From Lederbergia citrea (GTDB taxonomy: Bacteria; Bacillota; Bacilli; Bacillales; Bacillaceae_C): a DNA stretch of 64,000 nucleotides. Position 1 is the first letter of the stretch, and each line of letters starts with the position of its first letter. The stretch lies in contig NZ_JAGYPH010000004.1 of the NCBI RefSeq assembly GCF_018343525.1, positions 124,001-188,000 on the forward strand. The letters run 5' to 3'. The translations under genes and the position numbers were made by a program. This document shows positions 8,261 through 15,210 of the stretch, piece after piece. Under the pieces are notes generated by a model. That model worked only from the letters and a program-made list of their open reading frames with translations. It did no database searches and was not told the DNA's origin.

Positions 8261-9455
8261 AATCACATTGGTAGGTGCGTTCTGATAACGCCATCTCTCT
8301 TATTGAGCCACAATTCGAACAATTTTTAGTAGATGGAAACCACTTGTCTATTTTGATAAGTTGTTTTCCTTGTTCTTTTAGTTTGTATTGTAAGAAAGAG
8401 GTGAACATTCCCCATCCATTATCAGCTACACTTTTCCCGAATTTTAATGCCTGTGACATTCCTTTCATATCTAAATCTTCAATGATGACTGCATCGAAGA
8501 TTGTTACTAATTCTTTTGATTTGTGATGGAGGAAATTCTTACGCTGGTTTGCGACTTTCTCTTGGAGCTTAGCCACTCGAATACGTTGTTTATTCCAATT
8601 TGAAGAGCCTTTGTTTTTACGAGAAAGCTTACGCTGCTCTATGGCTAATTTGTCAAGCATTTGTCGGTAGAAACGGGGGTAATTGGCTTTCTTACCTGTT
8701 TCGCTGTCAACAAACAACCCGTCCATAGCAAAGTCTAATCCGACGACTTTTTGAATTTCTTTGCTCATGATATCTTTTTCGTATTCTGTGAGAATGGAAA
8801 TGTAGTATTTTTCTGACGGAGTGATGGAAATAGTACAGGATTTAATTTTGTGTTCGGAAGGAATCTCTCGATGTTGTTTTATTTTGACCATTTTGAGTTT
8901 AGGTAATTTGATATGACCATCCAATAACACAATATTTCCATTTACGACATTCGTTGTGTAGCTTTGTCTGTGTCGTTTGCTTTTGAATTTTGGAAATTTG
9001 GCATTCCCCTTGAAGAAAGATTTATAAGCCTTGTCTAAATTTAACTGTGCATTAGCCAGCGCTAAAGAGTCCACTTCTTTTAGCCATTCATATTCTTTTT
9101 TGTACTTGGCAGGAGTTGGCCGCATCACCTTTTTTAATGTTTCTTTATCGTCTTTGTACTTTTCATATGTTTCTTTTCGTTCTGCTAGCATTTTGTTATA
9201 GACAAATCGAACACAACCGAAAGTTTTACGTATAAGTAACGCCTGTTCATTAGTTGGATACAATCGAAACTTATATGCTTTATTTTGTTTGGCCATATCA
9301 AATCACCCACCTTACGCGAATGTATGTTCTAATCGTAACACAAAAAATAGCTTTGGGCTAGCGCCCAACCGAAATTCCCCCTTACTGTTGGGCTACGCCC
9401 TTCACACGCTTGAAGAGGGAGACTTCTTTCGGAAAAACGTTAAAAAGTCTTTCAA
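8053..9455 (-). mobile_element. IS200/IS605-type element carrying tnpB only
   Basis: Limits are approximate. The right end on the minus strand finishes with a GTAGTTCAC terminus near 8053, typical of IS605/IS1341 right ends, after a stem-loop formed by CCCCCACTT and AAGTGGTGGG. The left end lies between the tnpB start and the PAP2 terminator at 9460-9506 and holds subterminal hairpins (CTTCA-AGCGTG-TGAAG, TTGGGC-GCTA-GCCCAA). There is no tnpA Y1-transposase gene, so movement would need one in trans. No target duplication is expected for this family. Confidence 0.75.
8181..9296 (-). CDS. tnpB: TnpB RNA-guided nuclease (IS605 family)
   Basis: 371 residues, usual TnpB length. N-terminal YKFRLYPTNEQ helix-turn-helix-like region (1-60), beta-barrel middle, and a split RuvC domain with intact catalytic residues Asp188 (VVGLDF), Glu273 (VIIEDLDMKGM) and Asp353 (DRDYNSALN). 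A zinc finger is formed by CSNC at 326-329 and CDC at 344-346. TnpB proteins cleave DNA next to a short adjacent motif under guidance of an RNA from the element's right end, helping the element persist. No frameshift or stop is seen, so it is probably active. No TnpA partner is present. Confidence 0.93.
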   Translation of the reverse strand: MAKQNKAYKFRLYPTNEQALLIRKTFGCVRFVYNKMLAERKETYEKYKDDKETLKKVMRPTPAKYKKEYEWLKEVDSLALANAQLNLDKAYKSFFKGNAKFPKFKSKRHRQSYTTNVVNGNIVLLDGHIKLPKLKMVKIKQHREIPSEHKIKSCTISITPSEKYYISILTEYEKDIMSKEIQKVVGLDFAMDGLFVDSETGKKANYPRFYRQMLDKLAIEQRKLSRKNKGSSNWNKQRIRVAKLQEKVANQRKNFLHHKSKELVTIFDAVIIEDLDMKGMSQALKFGKSVADNGWGMFTSFLQYKLKEQGKQLIKIDKWFPSTKNCSNCGSIREMALSERTYQCDCGLILDRDYNSALNIKKEGIRLLASV

Positions 9456-9459
9456 TAAA

Positions 9460-9506
9460 AAGCAGCAGCCACCTCTCGAAAATATCAGAAGAGGGGGCTG
9501 CTGCTT
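9460..9506 (-). terminator. Terminator of the PAP2 gene
   Basis: Long minus-strand hairpin, arms AAGCAGCAGCC..CCTCT and AGAGG..GGCTGCTGCTT, followed by TTTTTATT. It sits about 60 bases beyond the PAP2 stop; the tnpB element begins right after it. Confidence 0.85.
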
Positions 9507-9566
9507 AATCATGAAATAAATATCGAGTATAATCCCAGCACATGTGGCAATAAATGGACCTGATAT

Positions 9567-10142
9567 TTATTTTTGTTTAAAATCTTTTTTACTAAAGATA
9601 TGAATGATCCTCTTATAAAACGGTTCAAGCAAACGACTTTGCGACATTACTACGAAAGTAACTATGAAGGCTATGATTGCACCAGCACTTACATCTAGTG
9701 GATAATGAACCCCGATGTAAAGTCTTGAAAGAGCCATAAAAACTGCAACAACTAATAAAACAATACCAATCTTTCTCCGTTTCCAGAAAAGAGCAAATGC
9801 TAGGGCAAATGATCCAGCGGAATGATTACTTGGAAAAGATGGGTCTAGGCTCGATTTGTCACTTAGTAAATTTACCGCATGGGTAACAAATGGACGGGGT
9901 CGATAATATAACATTTCAATTATTTTGTTCGCCCCAAGCGCAATAATTGTTATCGTTAATGCATACAATACTATTTGTCTATTTAGATATTTATTCCCCG
10001 ATTTTGAAAACCAAAGCCATATAAATACCATCCCAAATAAAATTGGACCAAATTTAGAAAATAAAATGACTATTTGATCAAGCAAATTGCTTTGTCCCGC
10101 ATATCGATTAACCATTTCAAAAATTTTATAATCAAGATTCAT
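9567..10142 (-). CDS. PAP2 family phosphatase, BcrC-like
   Basis: 191 residues, six membrane spans. The three phosphatase motifs are present: KIIEMLYYRPRP, PSFPSNHSAG and SRLYIGVHYPLD. The pattern resembles B. subtilis BcrC, undecaprenyl pyrophosphate phosphatase, which recycles the lipid carrier for wall synthesis and gives bacitracin tolerance; other lipid phosphatases remain possible. Start placed at MNLDYKIFE because GGAGAGG precedes it; the open frame extends 23 codons further upstream, but that part contains the promoter repeat. Confidence 0.82.
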   Translation of the reverse strand: MNLDYKIFEMVNRYAGQSNLLDQIVILFSKFGPILFGMVFIWLWFSKSGNKYLNRQIVLYALTITIIALGANKIIEMLYYRPRPFVTHAVNLLSDKSSLDPSFPSNHSAGSFALAFALFWKRRKIGIVLLVVAVFMALSRLYIGVHYPLDVSAGAIIAFIVTFVVMSQSRLLEPFYKRIIHIFSKKDFKQK

Positions 10143-10177
10143 AATGCCTCTCCTAACATGCCAATTTCTATCTTTTT

Positions 10178-10200
10178 TTAACCTAGTAAAATATACATGG
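10178..10200 (-). repeat. 23-bp promoter-region repeat, copy 2 (before PAP2 gene)
   Basis: Same 23-base block as at 8003-8025 with one difference. Minus strand: a TTGAAA -35-like box lies 18 bases before TATATT, so this copy looks like a sigma-A promoter core whose -10 and start region are shared with the yckB promoter. It ends 36 bases from the PAP2 start. Confidence 0.65.
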
Positions 10201-10264
10201 TGATGCACCATTTTTCAAACCGGCAATTTACTATATAAATTAGTAGCAAACTGCGGGCTTTGAA

Positions 10265-11596
10265 TTATAAGTTCAACATCACCCTTGCCAGTGTGAAATA
10301 AATAATCAGCCCTGTTCCATCGACAAAAGTTGTAATAAATGGTCCAGATACAACGGCAGGATCAACCTTCAATTTATGCAAAATCAAAGGCAATATCGCT
10401 GCAACGAATGAAGCCCAAATGACAATAAAAATAGCTGTAATGGCAACAACAGTTCCAATATCAAAGCCAACCCCTAGTATTTGAGCTCGGATAAGAGTAA
10501 CAATTCCCATGGCAAGCCCTAGAAAAACTCCTGTAGTAATCTCCTTCCGCATTACCCTAAAAAAGTCCTTAAACTGTACCTCTCCTACTGCCATAGCACG
10601 AACCAATGTCGTAACTGTCTGTGTACCTGTGTTTCCACCTGTCCCGAGTAACAGAGGAACAAAGAACGCCAAAGCTATTACTTCTTCAAGAGTATCTTCA
10701 TAATGCCTCAGGACATTCCCTGTATAAGCTTCCGCAACAAATAGAATAAGCAGCCAGCCGATCCGTTTTCGGAAGACACTCCAGACGGAGTTTTTAAAAT
10801 AAGGTTCGACTAAAGGCTGACTCCCCCCAAGTTTCTGAATGTCTTCAGTGGCCTCTTCATGAATAACATCGATTAAATCATCAACAGTGATGATACCGAT
10901 CATACGATGATCTTTTGTTAATACGGGAATTGCCACTAAATCATATTTAGTCAAAATATCTGCAACTTCTTCTTGATGCATCTCAACGGAAACAGAGATC
11001 ACATCTTCTTTAATAATTTCCTCAAGTGTAGTAGTTGGCTTTTGTAAAATAATGTCTTTCAGGGAAACGACACCTACCAATTTTCCATGTGTATCAATGA
11101 CATAGATATAGGAAACGAGTTCCGCATCATGGCCAACTTTTCGAATATGCTGCAAAGTAAAATCAATGGTCCAAGATTTTCGAGCGCCAATATAATCAAC
11201 AGTTGCAAGGCTTCCCGCTGTGTTCGCCTCATACGTCATTAAGGTTTTGATTTTTTCCCGGTAATCTTCTGGCAAAAATTCCATTAATATTTTTGCTTGG
11301 TGCGGGTGAATTGCTAACAGCAAATCCACTACTTTATCGCTCGACATGTCGTTAAGTAACGTGATGGTGGAGTCATCCGCTAAATGATCCATGATCCGAT
11401 ATTGCAATTCTGGCTCAAGGAATTCGATAATTTCGGCGCCTAAATCTTGTGGAGCTGTTTCAAAAAATGCAATTTGATCTTCGTAATTAAGATTTGTTAC
11501 CATTTCAGCCAAATCATATGGTTGATATTTTTCGATAAATTCATGGAAAGAAAGCTGATCAAATTCAGCTAGAACATTTTTTAATTCTTCTGTCAT
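10265..11596 (-). CDS. mgtE: Magnesium transporter MgtE
   Basis: 443 residues with the full MgtE layout: N-terminal MgtE_N helical superfamily (about 5-125), two CBS domains (about 130-250: TVDYIGAR, DLVAIPVLTKDHRMIGIITVDDLIDVI), a linking plug helix, and five transmembrane helices from about 275 (PLLLGTGGNTGTQTVTTLVRA, GGNxGTQ being the channel signature). It is a Mg2+-gated Mg2+ channel. ATG start chosen after GGGGGT; the TTG five codons earlier overlaps that ribosome site. It lies behind an M-box riboswitch and a small open frame, so expression should fall when Mg2+ is high. Confidence 0.95.
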   Translation of the reverse strand: MTEELKNVLAEFDQLSFHEFIEKYQPYDLAEMVTNLNYEDQIAFFETAPQDLGAEIIEFLEPELQYRIMDHLADDSTITLLNDMSSDKVVDLLLAIHPHQAKILMEFLPEDYREKIKTLMTYEANTAGSLATVDYIGARKSWTIDFTLQHIRKVGHDAELVSYIYVIDTHGKLVGVVSLKDIILQKPTTTLEEIIKEDVISVSVEMHQEEVADILTKYDLVAIPVLTKDHRMIGIITVDDLIDVIHEEATEDIQKLGGSQPLVEPYFKNSVWSVFRKRIGWLLILFVAEAYTGNVLRHYEDTLEEVIALAFFVPLLLGTGGNTGTQTVTTLVRAMAVGEVQFKDFFRVMRKEITTGVFLGLAMGIVTLIRAQILGVGFDIGTVVAITAIFIVIWASFVAAILPLILHKLKVDPAVVSGPFITTFVDGTGLIIYFTLARVMLNL

Positions 11597-11630
11597 TATG
11601 ATTACCCCCAATAGTTGTAAGCTTTAATAG

Positions 11631-11750
11631 TTATGAGGGTAAATGCCATCGTAATTTTAGTGACAATGAATGGTGAAAAAATCCTTCAAACTCACTTACC
11701 CTCAATTGAAGTAACAAGATTAACAAGTTATTATCCGGTTCATCATCCAT
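11631..11750 (-). CDS. Possible 39-codon leader ORF between M-box and mgtE
   Basis: ATG to TAA, 39 codons, starting MDDEPDNN and running through LLILLLQLRV, FFHHS and WHLPS. An almost ideal ribosome site (AAGGGGGTGA) ends eight to nine bases before the ATG, which is much better than chance for non-coding leader sequence, and the stop lies 34 bases before mgtE. No similarity recognised. It could be a leader peptide coupling translation to mgtE expression, a small membrane-associated protein, or a coincidence of a G-rich leader. Confidence 0.4.
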   Translation of the reverse strand: MDDEPDNNLLILLLQLRVSEFEGFFHHSLSLKLRWHLPS

Positions 11751-11789
11751 CCATTATCACCCCCTTAAATATCGCTTTTTAAAATAATT

Positions 11790-11819
11790 AATCCTCCTTA
11801 ATAAACATCAAGGAGGATC
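11790..11819 (-). terminator. Hairpin in the mgtE leader (expression platform candidate)
   Basis: Minus-strand hairpin ATCCTCCTT / AAGGAGGAT with ten-base loop, followed by TAATTATTTT, and preceded by a run of eight T directly after the M-box 3' strand. Either the T8 or this hairpin could be the riboswitch-controlled terminator; I cannot decide by eye. Confidence 0.5.
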
Positions 11820-11832
11820 AAAAAAAAGCCCC

Positions 11833-11985
11833 CCTGTTGAGTTTTAGCACTGTACAACGTAGAGCATTCGCTCAGCCACATTATGTCATGCCTTAAGTCG
11901 ACAAGACCTGTTCTACCCATTGGCATCTCTCGATGTTTTTGGGCAGTGGCTTATGTTTATACAGGAGCCTCACCTAACGAGGAAA
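11833..11985 (-). ncRNA. M-box (ykoK) magnesium riboswitch
   Basis: The conserved M-box blocks occur in order on the minus strand: GTTAGGTGAGGCTCCTGTAT, then GCCACTGCCC, ATCGAGAGATGCCAATGGGT, ACAGG.CTTGTCGACTTAAGGCATGA and AGTGCTAAAACTCAAC. P1 forms between CCTCGTT and AAC.GGGG. The class binds several Mg2+ ions and turns off downstream transport genes when Mg2+ is plentiful; here the target is mgtE. Confidence 0.95.
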
Positions 11986-12004
11986 TATTATTTTATGCTC
12001 ATAT

Positions 12005-12034
12005 ACTATAAGATTAAACATTAAACTTTATCAA
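12005..12034 (-). promoter_or_regulatory. Sigma-A promoter of the mgtE leader
   Basis: Minus strand TTGATA, 18-base spacer, TATAGT; the expected transcription start lies just before the M-box 5' strand. Confidence 0.65.
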
Positions 12035-12065
12035 GTGGTATTATCATTATATTTCTGAAAACAGA

Positions 12066-13019
12066 TTATTGTGATGCAAGTTCTTCGCTTGAAGATAGAA
12101 ATTCCTTTAAAGCCTGCTTGTTTTTATCAATATCAATACTAAGAACTGCACCTATGTCAACTCGTTCATTCACAAAAGAATCTTCAATAGGTATTCTAAC
12201 CGTCTCCATTTGTTTAGATTTCCCAGCAATTAAACCTTTGCCAATGGCGAGCAGTGTTCCCGTCTCTACATTTGTATCAATGTATGGATCTGCGATACCA
12301 AGCATTTTGGGCAGATTCACCAAGCTATGAATACTTACAGCCTGCTCTTTTAGCTTTGACATAACCTCTTGTTGACGTCCTACCCGTCCAAAATCACTTA
12401 AGCGATCTTGGCGGAATCGAACATAACCTAGCAATTCCTTTCCATGCAAAACTTGTTTACCTGGATGTAAGGTCATACCAATGCCATAAGACATTTCATA
12501 TGGGATATCAACTTCAATTCCGTGGGGTGCGAGGACATCGACTATTTTTGGAAACCCATCAAAGCCTATCACTGCATAGTAATTAATATCAATATCAAAA
12601 TTTTGCTTGATCGTTTTCCTTAATAATTCTGGTCCACCAAAGGCAAAAGCTGCGTTTATTTTATGCTTTCCATGATCAGGAATATCGACATACGTATCTC
12701 GCATGACGGAAGCAATTTTCATATCATGAGTGTTCTGATTATAGTGAGCAATCATGAGGGTATCAGAATTTCCACGGTCATCGCCTCTTGAGTCACTTCC
12801 TATTAATAGAATATTTATTTCTCCAAATTGCGGTTCGGGTCCTTCGAAGGGTTCAAATGTCGTTCCATCATCCTTATATGGACCTTCTTTTGCCACAGAT
12901 AACCCTTTATTATATTGAACAATACTATACGTGCCTACAGCTATTATTAATAAAGTAAAAAATATAAAAAGATTTCTAAGCCATTTGCGTGTAGTTGGCT
13001 TTTTTTGTCTACTTTCCAT
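12066..13019 (-). CDS. LytR-CpsA-Psr (LCP) family wall polymer transferase
   Basis: 317 residues. One N-terminal transmembrane helix (about 16-36), then the extracellular LCP domain: INILLIGSDSRGDDRGNSDTL with the family's Arg/Asp pyrophosphate-binding set, MRDTYVDIP, HKINAAFAFGG, and GYVRFRQDRLSDFGRVGRQQ near residue 235. LCP enzymes (TagT/U/V in B. subtilis) attach undecaprenyl-linked teichoic acid or other anionic polymers to peptidoglycan. Start ATG (MESRQKK) is preceded by AGGTGG; the in-frame GTG four codons upstream overlaps that site. Which polymer it handles is unknown. Confidence 0.9.
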   Translation of the reverse strand: MESRQKKPTTRKWLRNLFIFFTLLIIAVGTYSIVQYNKGLSVAKEGPYKDDGTTFEPFEGPEPQFGEINILLIGSDSRGDDRGNSDTLMIAHYNQNTHDMKIASVMRDTYVDIPDHGKHKINAAFAFGGPELLRKTIKQNFDIDINYYAVIGFDGFPKIVDVLAPHGIEVDIPYEMSYGIGMTLHPGKQVLHGKELLGYVRFRQDRLSDFGRVGRQQEVMSKLKEQAVSIHSLVNLPKMLGIADPYIDTNVETGTLLAIGKGLIAGKSKQMETVRIPIEDSFVNERVDIGAVLSIDIDKNKQALKEFLSSSEELASQ

Positions 13020-13075
13020 GAAAGTTACCACCTATTCCTAAAATAAAAAACCAATGTATATAGTAGTGCCAAATG

Positions 13076-13708
13076 TCAATCAGAGAGTAAATTTAAAACG
13101 ATTTGTACAGCGATAGCATCATCCAAATAGCCGATAGGAAATATATAATCCGGAATAACATCGACTGGGATAATAAAATACAATAATGCACTCCCAATTA
13201 TGGCCAGTTCATATGGAGTACCCTTCCTTAGACGAAATTTCTTAAATAAATCCTTCAAGTGACAAATAAACGGACCTATGCTCCCAACTTTCTGAAGCTT
13301 TTCATCAAAGCTATTAAGAATCGTATCCTTCCCCTCTTCTGTTTCTGAATATTGCCCGTAACTAGTAAGTTTCTGTTCTACACTTGCGATACTAAACTTT
13401 TTATCATATAAATTAGAGGATTCGAGAAAATTTTCAATTACCTTAACAGATGTTTGAATTTCAGATTGTGATTTTTCCTGCCTCTTTTCAATCGGATAAC
13501 CTGCTGCCTCAAATAATTCTGTTATGGGAACCTCAAGACAGTCAGCAAATTTTTCTAAGTGTTGTAGATTTGCTTTTCGTTTACCATTAATAATCCGCGA
13601 GATCGTAGCTGTATCAATTTCAGTGAGTTCACTAAGTTTACGCATTGACAACGAACGTTTATTCAATAATTCTCTTAACATCAAACCGAGATGATTTTCT
13701 TCAGACAT
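13076..13708 (-). CDS. XRE regulator fused to DUF1232 membrane domain
   Basis: 210 residues. Residues 8-70 are a Cro/C1 helix-turn-helix (LSMRKLSELTEIDTATISRI as core); residues 155-205 are a DUF1232/YkvA-type hydrophobic domain (YELAIIGSALLYFIIPVDVIPDYI, then GYLDDAIAVQIVLN) whose PxDxIPD signature is clear. The combination suggests a DNA-binding protein tethered to, or reporting from, the membrane; function unknown. The intergenic region upstream holds a 29-base palindrome and a further TTGTCAA half-site that could be its own operators. It is followed closely by the LCP gene (57 bases), possibly one transcript. Confidence 0.8.
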   Translation of the reverse strand: MSEENHLGLMLRELLNKRSLSMRKLSELTEIDTATISRIINGKRKANLQHLEKFADCLEVPITELFEAAGYPIEKRQEKSQSEIQTSVKVIENFLESSNLYDKKFSIASVEQKLTSYGQYSETEEGKDTILNSFDEKLQKVGSIGPFICHLKDLFKKFRLRKGTPYELAIIGSALLYFIIPVDVIPDYIFPIGYLDDAIAVQIVLNLLSD

Positions 13709-14066
13709 GAGCTCTTTTCCTTTCTAAATGAATTAATGAGGATGGTTACAGTTGTCAATACAATACCCAATAAATTTCCAAACTTAAGCCAGCTATTGTA
13801 TTAGCTGTTACAGGTATTTGTATCGAATATACATATTTGTTGACAAATTGTCAACAAATATCGCATTCGCTTTATTTATTCCAACTTCTACTTAAGGCCA
13901 TTTGTTCATTATCCTTATGAAGGCTAATGAATAAATGACCTTTTGGCATACTACTCGTCTTTTTATTGTAATATATCCAGGAGTCGCATGTGGGTTCCTT
14001 GAATATCCCAATACAACTAGAAAACCATTTCCTTAAAATAACTCCCCTATTTACCAAATTCCTAGA
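13709..14066. other. Gene-free stretch with a 29-bp palindrome
   Basis: No convincing coding sequence. It contains the palindrome at 13833-13861 and a TTGACA -35-like box (minus, 13753-13758) that could serve the XRE gene though its -10 is poor. A 61-codon open frame at 13872-14057 has no usable ribosome site and is not called. Confidence 0.5.
13833..13861. promoter_or_regulatory. 29-bp palindrome, operator or hairpin
   Basis: Perfect 12-base arms ATATTTGTTGAC / GTCAACAAATAT around AAATT. A similar half-site, GTTGTCAATA, occurs at 13751-13760 nearer the XRE gene. Symmetry of this length in an intergenic region points to a dimeric regulator site; the neighbouring XRE protein is the first candidate. 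Confidence 0.45.
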
Positions 14067-14702
14067 CTAAATGAATGCTGTAATAGCGATTACTAGAATG
14101 ATAACTCCGCTTAACACGGTTCCAAATTGCCCTACAGTAAAAGAACCAATCCGAACATTTGCTAATTTGACTCCTAAATTCACACCCGCCCATACACTGA
14201 TGAAACTGCCAATTGCTGCTGTTAAAGAAATAGCAAGTGGTGATAAACCAAGCAAACCGGCACCTAGACCATTAGTAAGTGCATTCGCCGATAATGCAAT
14301 GCCGAGAAGCACAGCTTCCCCCCAACCAATTTCCCCTGACTGATCAACATCCGCTAACTCAGGATTTTTTAATATACCTGCAATGCTTCGGGATTGTTTA
14401 CTATTTACAGTTGGCGTCCTTTTTTTTCGAGGGGCAGCCAATAAAATAATTCTAATCCCGATAACAAACAGTAAGAACGACCCGAAGATTACAGGAAGCA
14501 TGCCAGGAAGAATATTTGAGAGCCAAAGTCCAAATGAAATTCCCCCCATACTAAAAAGAAAACAGATGACAGCAATCATAAAGTTTGGACCTATTCGAAT
14601 GTGGATGTTTCGAATACCATAAGAAATTCCTACTCCTAAATTATCTATGCTTGATGAAACAGCAAATGCCAAAATGATAAGCCATGTCGCCCAAATCGTC
14701 AT
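14067..14702 (-). CDS. ytaF: Sporulation membrane protein YtaF (MntP-like fold)
   Basis: 211 residues, six membrane helices in two inverted halves of the MntP type, with the acidic motifs SSSIDNLGVGISYGIR and ALSANALTNGLGAGLLG that in MntP relatives handle divalent metal. A short hydrophilic loop (about 100-130) contains DVDQSGEIGWGE. B. subtilis YtaF of the same length is known as a sporulation membrane protein; its transported ion, if any, is not settled. Start ATG placed after AGGGAG; the GTG four codons earlier overlaps that site. Confidence 0.87.
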   Translation of the reverse strand: MTIWATWLIILAFAVSSSIDNLGVGISYGIRNIHIRIGPNFMIAVICFLFSMGGISFGLWLSNILPGMLPVIFGSFLLFVIGIRIILLAAPRKKRTPTVNSKQSRSIAGILKNPELADVDQSGEIGWGEAVLLGIALSANALTNGLGAGLLGLSPLAISLTAAIGSFISVWAGVNLGVKLANVRIGSFTVGQFGTVLSGVIILVIAITAFI

Positions 14703-15136
14703 TTTAAAAAACACTCCCTATATTTTTTTACATGGTATTGTTCAAATTGACTAAATGTGCTTATCCAATTTAAAACCGTTGAAAATAAGTCAACACCTGT
14801 TGTTAATATTGAAATAGGAGATTGATAATGTCAATAAGGAGCAGTGAAAATTTTGGTATCTTGAAAAAAAGAACGCTAGCTTTCGATCCTGAAGCTTAGC
14901 CTGCTAACAGGAATAGATACAGCAACGATTTCACGATACTGGATAGGGGCATTCGTTCATGAAGACAGAGTAATATGCAAAAAGGATAAAGCTGTCTTCA
15001 TTGGGGATGTATGAAGACAGATTACTATTCAAAAAACATAAAGCTGTCTTCATAGGAATAAAATAGTGATCATGAATTGTGTTCCATACACACATGGAAT
15101 TTCGGGCTGGTCTATCTCTTTTAAAGAACTCCCCTC
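14703..15136. other. Intergenic stretch with paired hairpin repeats
   Basis: No coding sequence seen between divergent ytaF and znuA. The middle part carries two copies of a 43-base hairpin unit (annotated separately). An upstream extension of the znuA frame into this region is not translated-looking. Confidence 0.5.
14959..15053 (+). repeat. Two tandem 43-nt hairpin units
   Basis: Units at 14959-15001 and 15011-15053, each beginning ATGAAGACAG and ending CTGTCTTCAT (perfect ten-base arms) with 23-base loops that share AAAGCTGTCTTCAT and differ inside. Period is 52 bases. The arms could pair within or between units. It resembles a REP/MITE-like element or a processed small RNA rather than a terminator, since no T run follows. 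Confidence 0.7.
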
Positions 15137-15165
15137 TTGCCAACTTTCATTTTTTATTATATTAT
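15137..15165 (+). promoter_or_regulatory. Sigma-A promoter of znuA
   Basis: TTGCCA, 17-base spacer, TATTAT. The predicted start falls inside the Zur box, so Zur binding would block initiation. Confidence 0.75.
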
Positions 15166-15167
15166 AC

Positions 15168-15188
15168 AAATCGTAACGATTACGATTT
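15168..15188. promoter_or_regulatory. Zur box
   Basis: Perfect match in both arms to the Bacillus Zur operator: AAATCGTAA, one C, then GATTACGATTT, 21 bases in all. It overlaps the start of transcription of znuA, so the gene should be repressed by zinc-loaded Zur. Confidence 0.92.
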
Positions 15189-15210
15189 ATTGAAAATAAA
15201 GGGGAATACT

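Noticed and set aside
13872..14057. 61-codon open frame after ytaF
   Set aside because: TTG start without ribosome site, no recognisable features; GGGGAG lies inside the frame instead.
14959..15053. CRISPR array
   Set aside because: Only two units, each a palindrome with loop, no unique spacers between identical repeats and no cas genes.
15079..15210. Longer N-terminus for the zinc receptor
   Set aside because: It would run through the sigma-A promoter and Zur box and hide the lipoprotein signal peptide.
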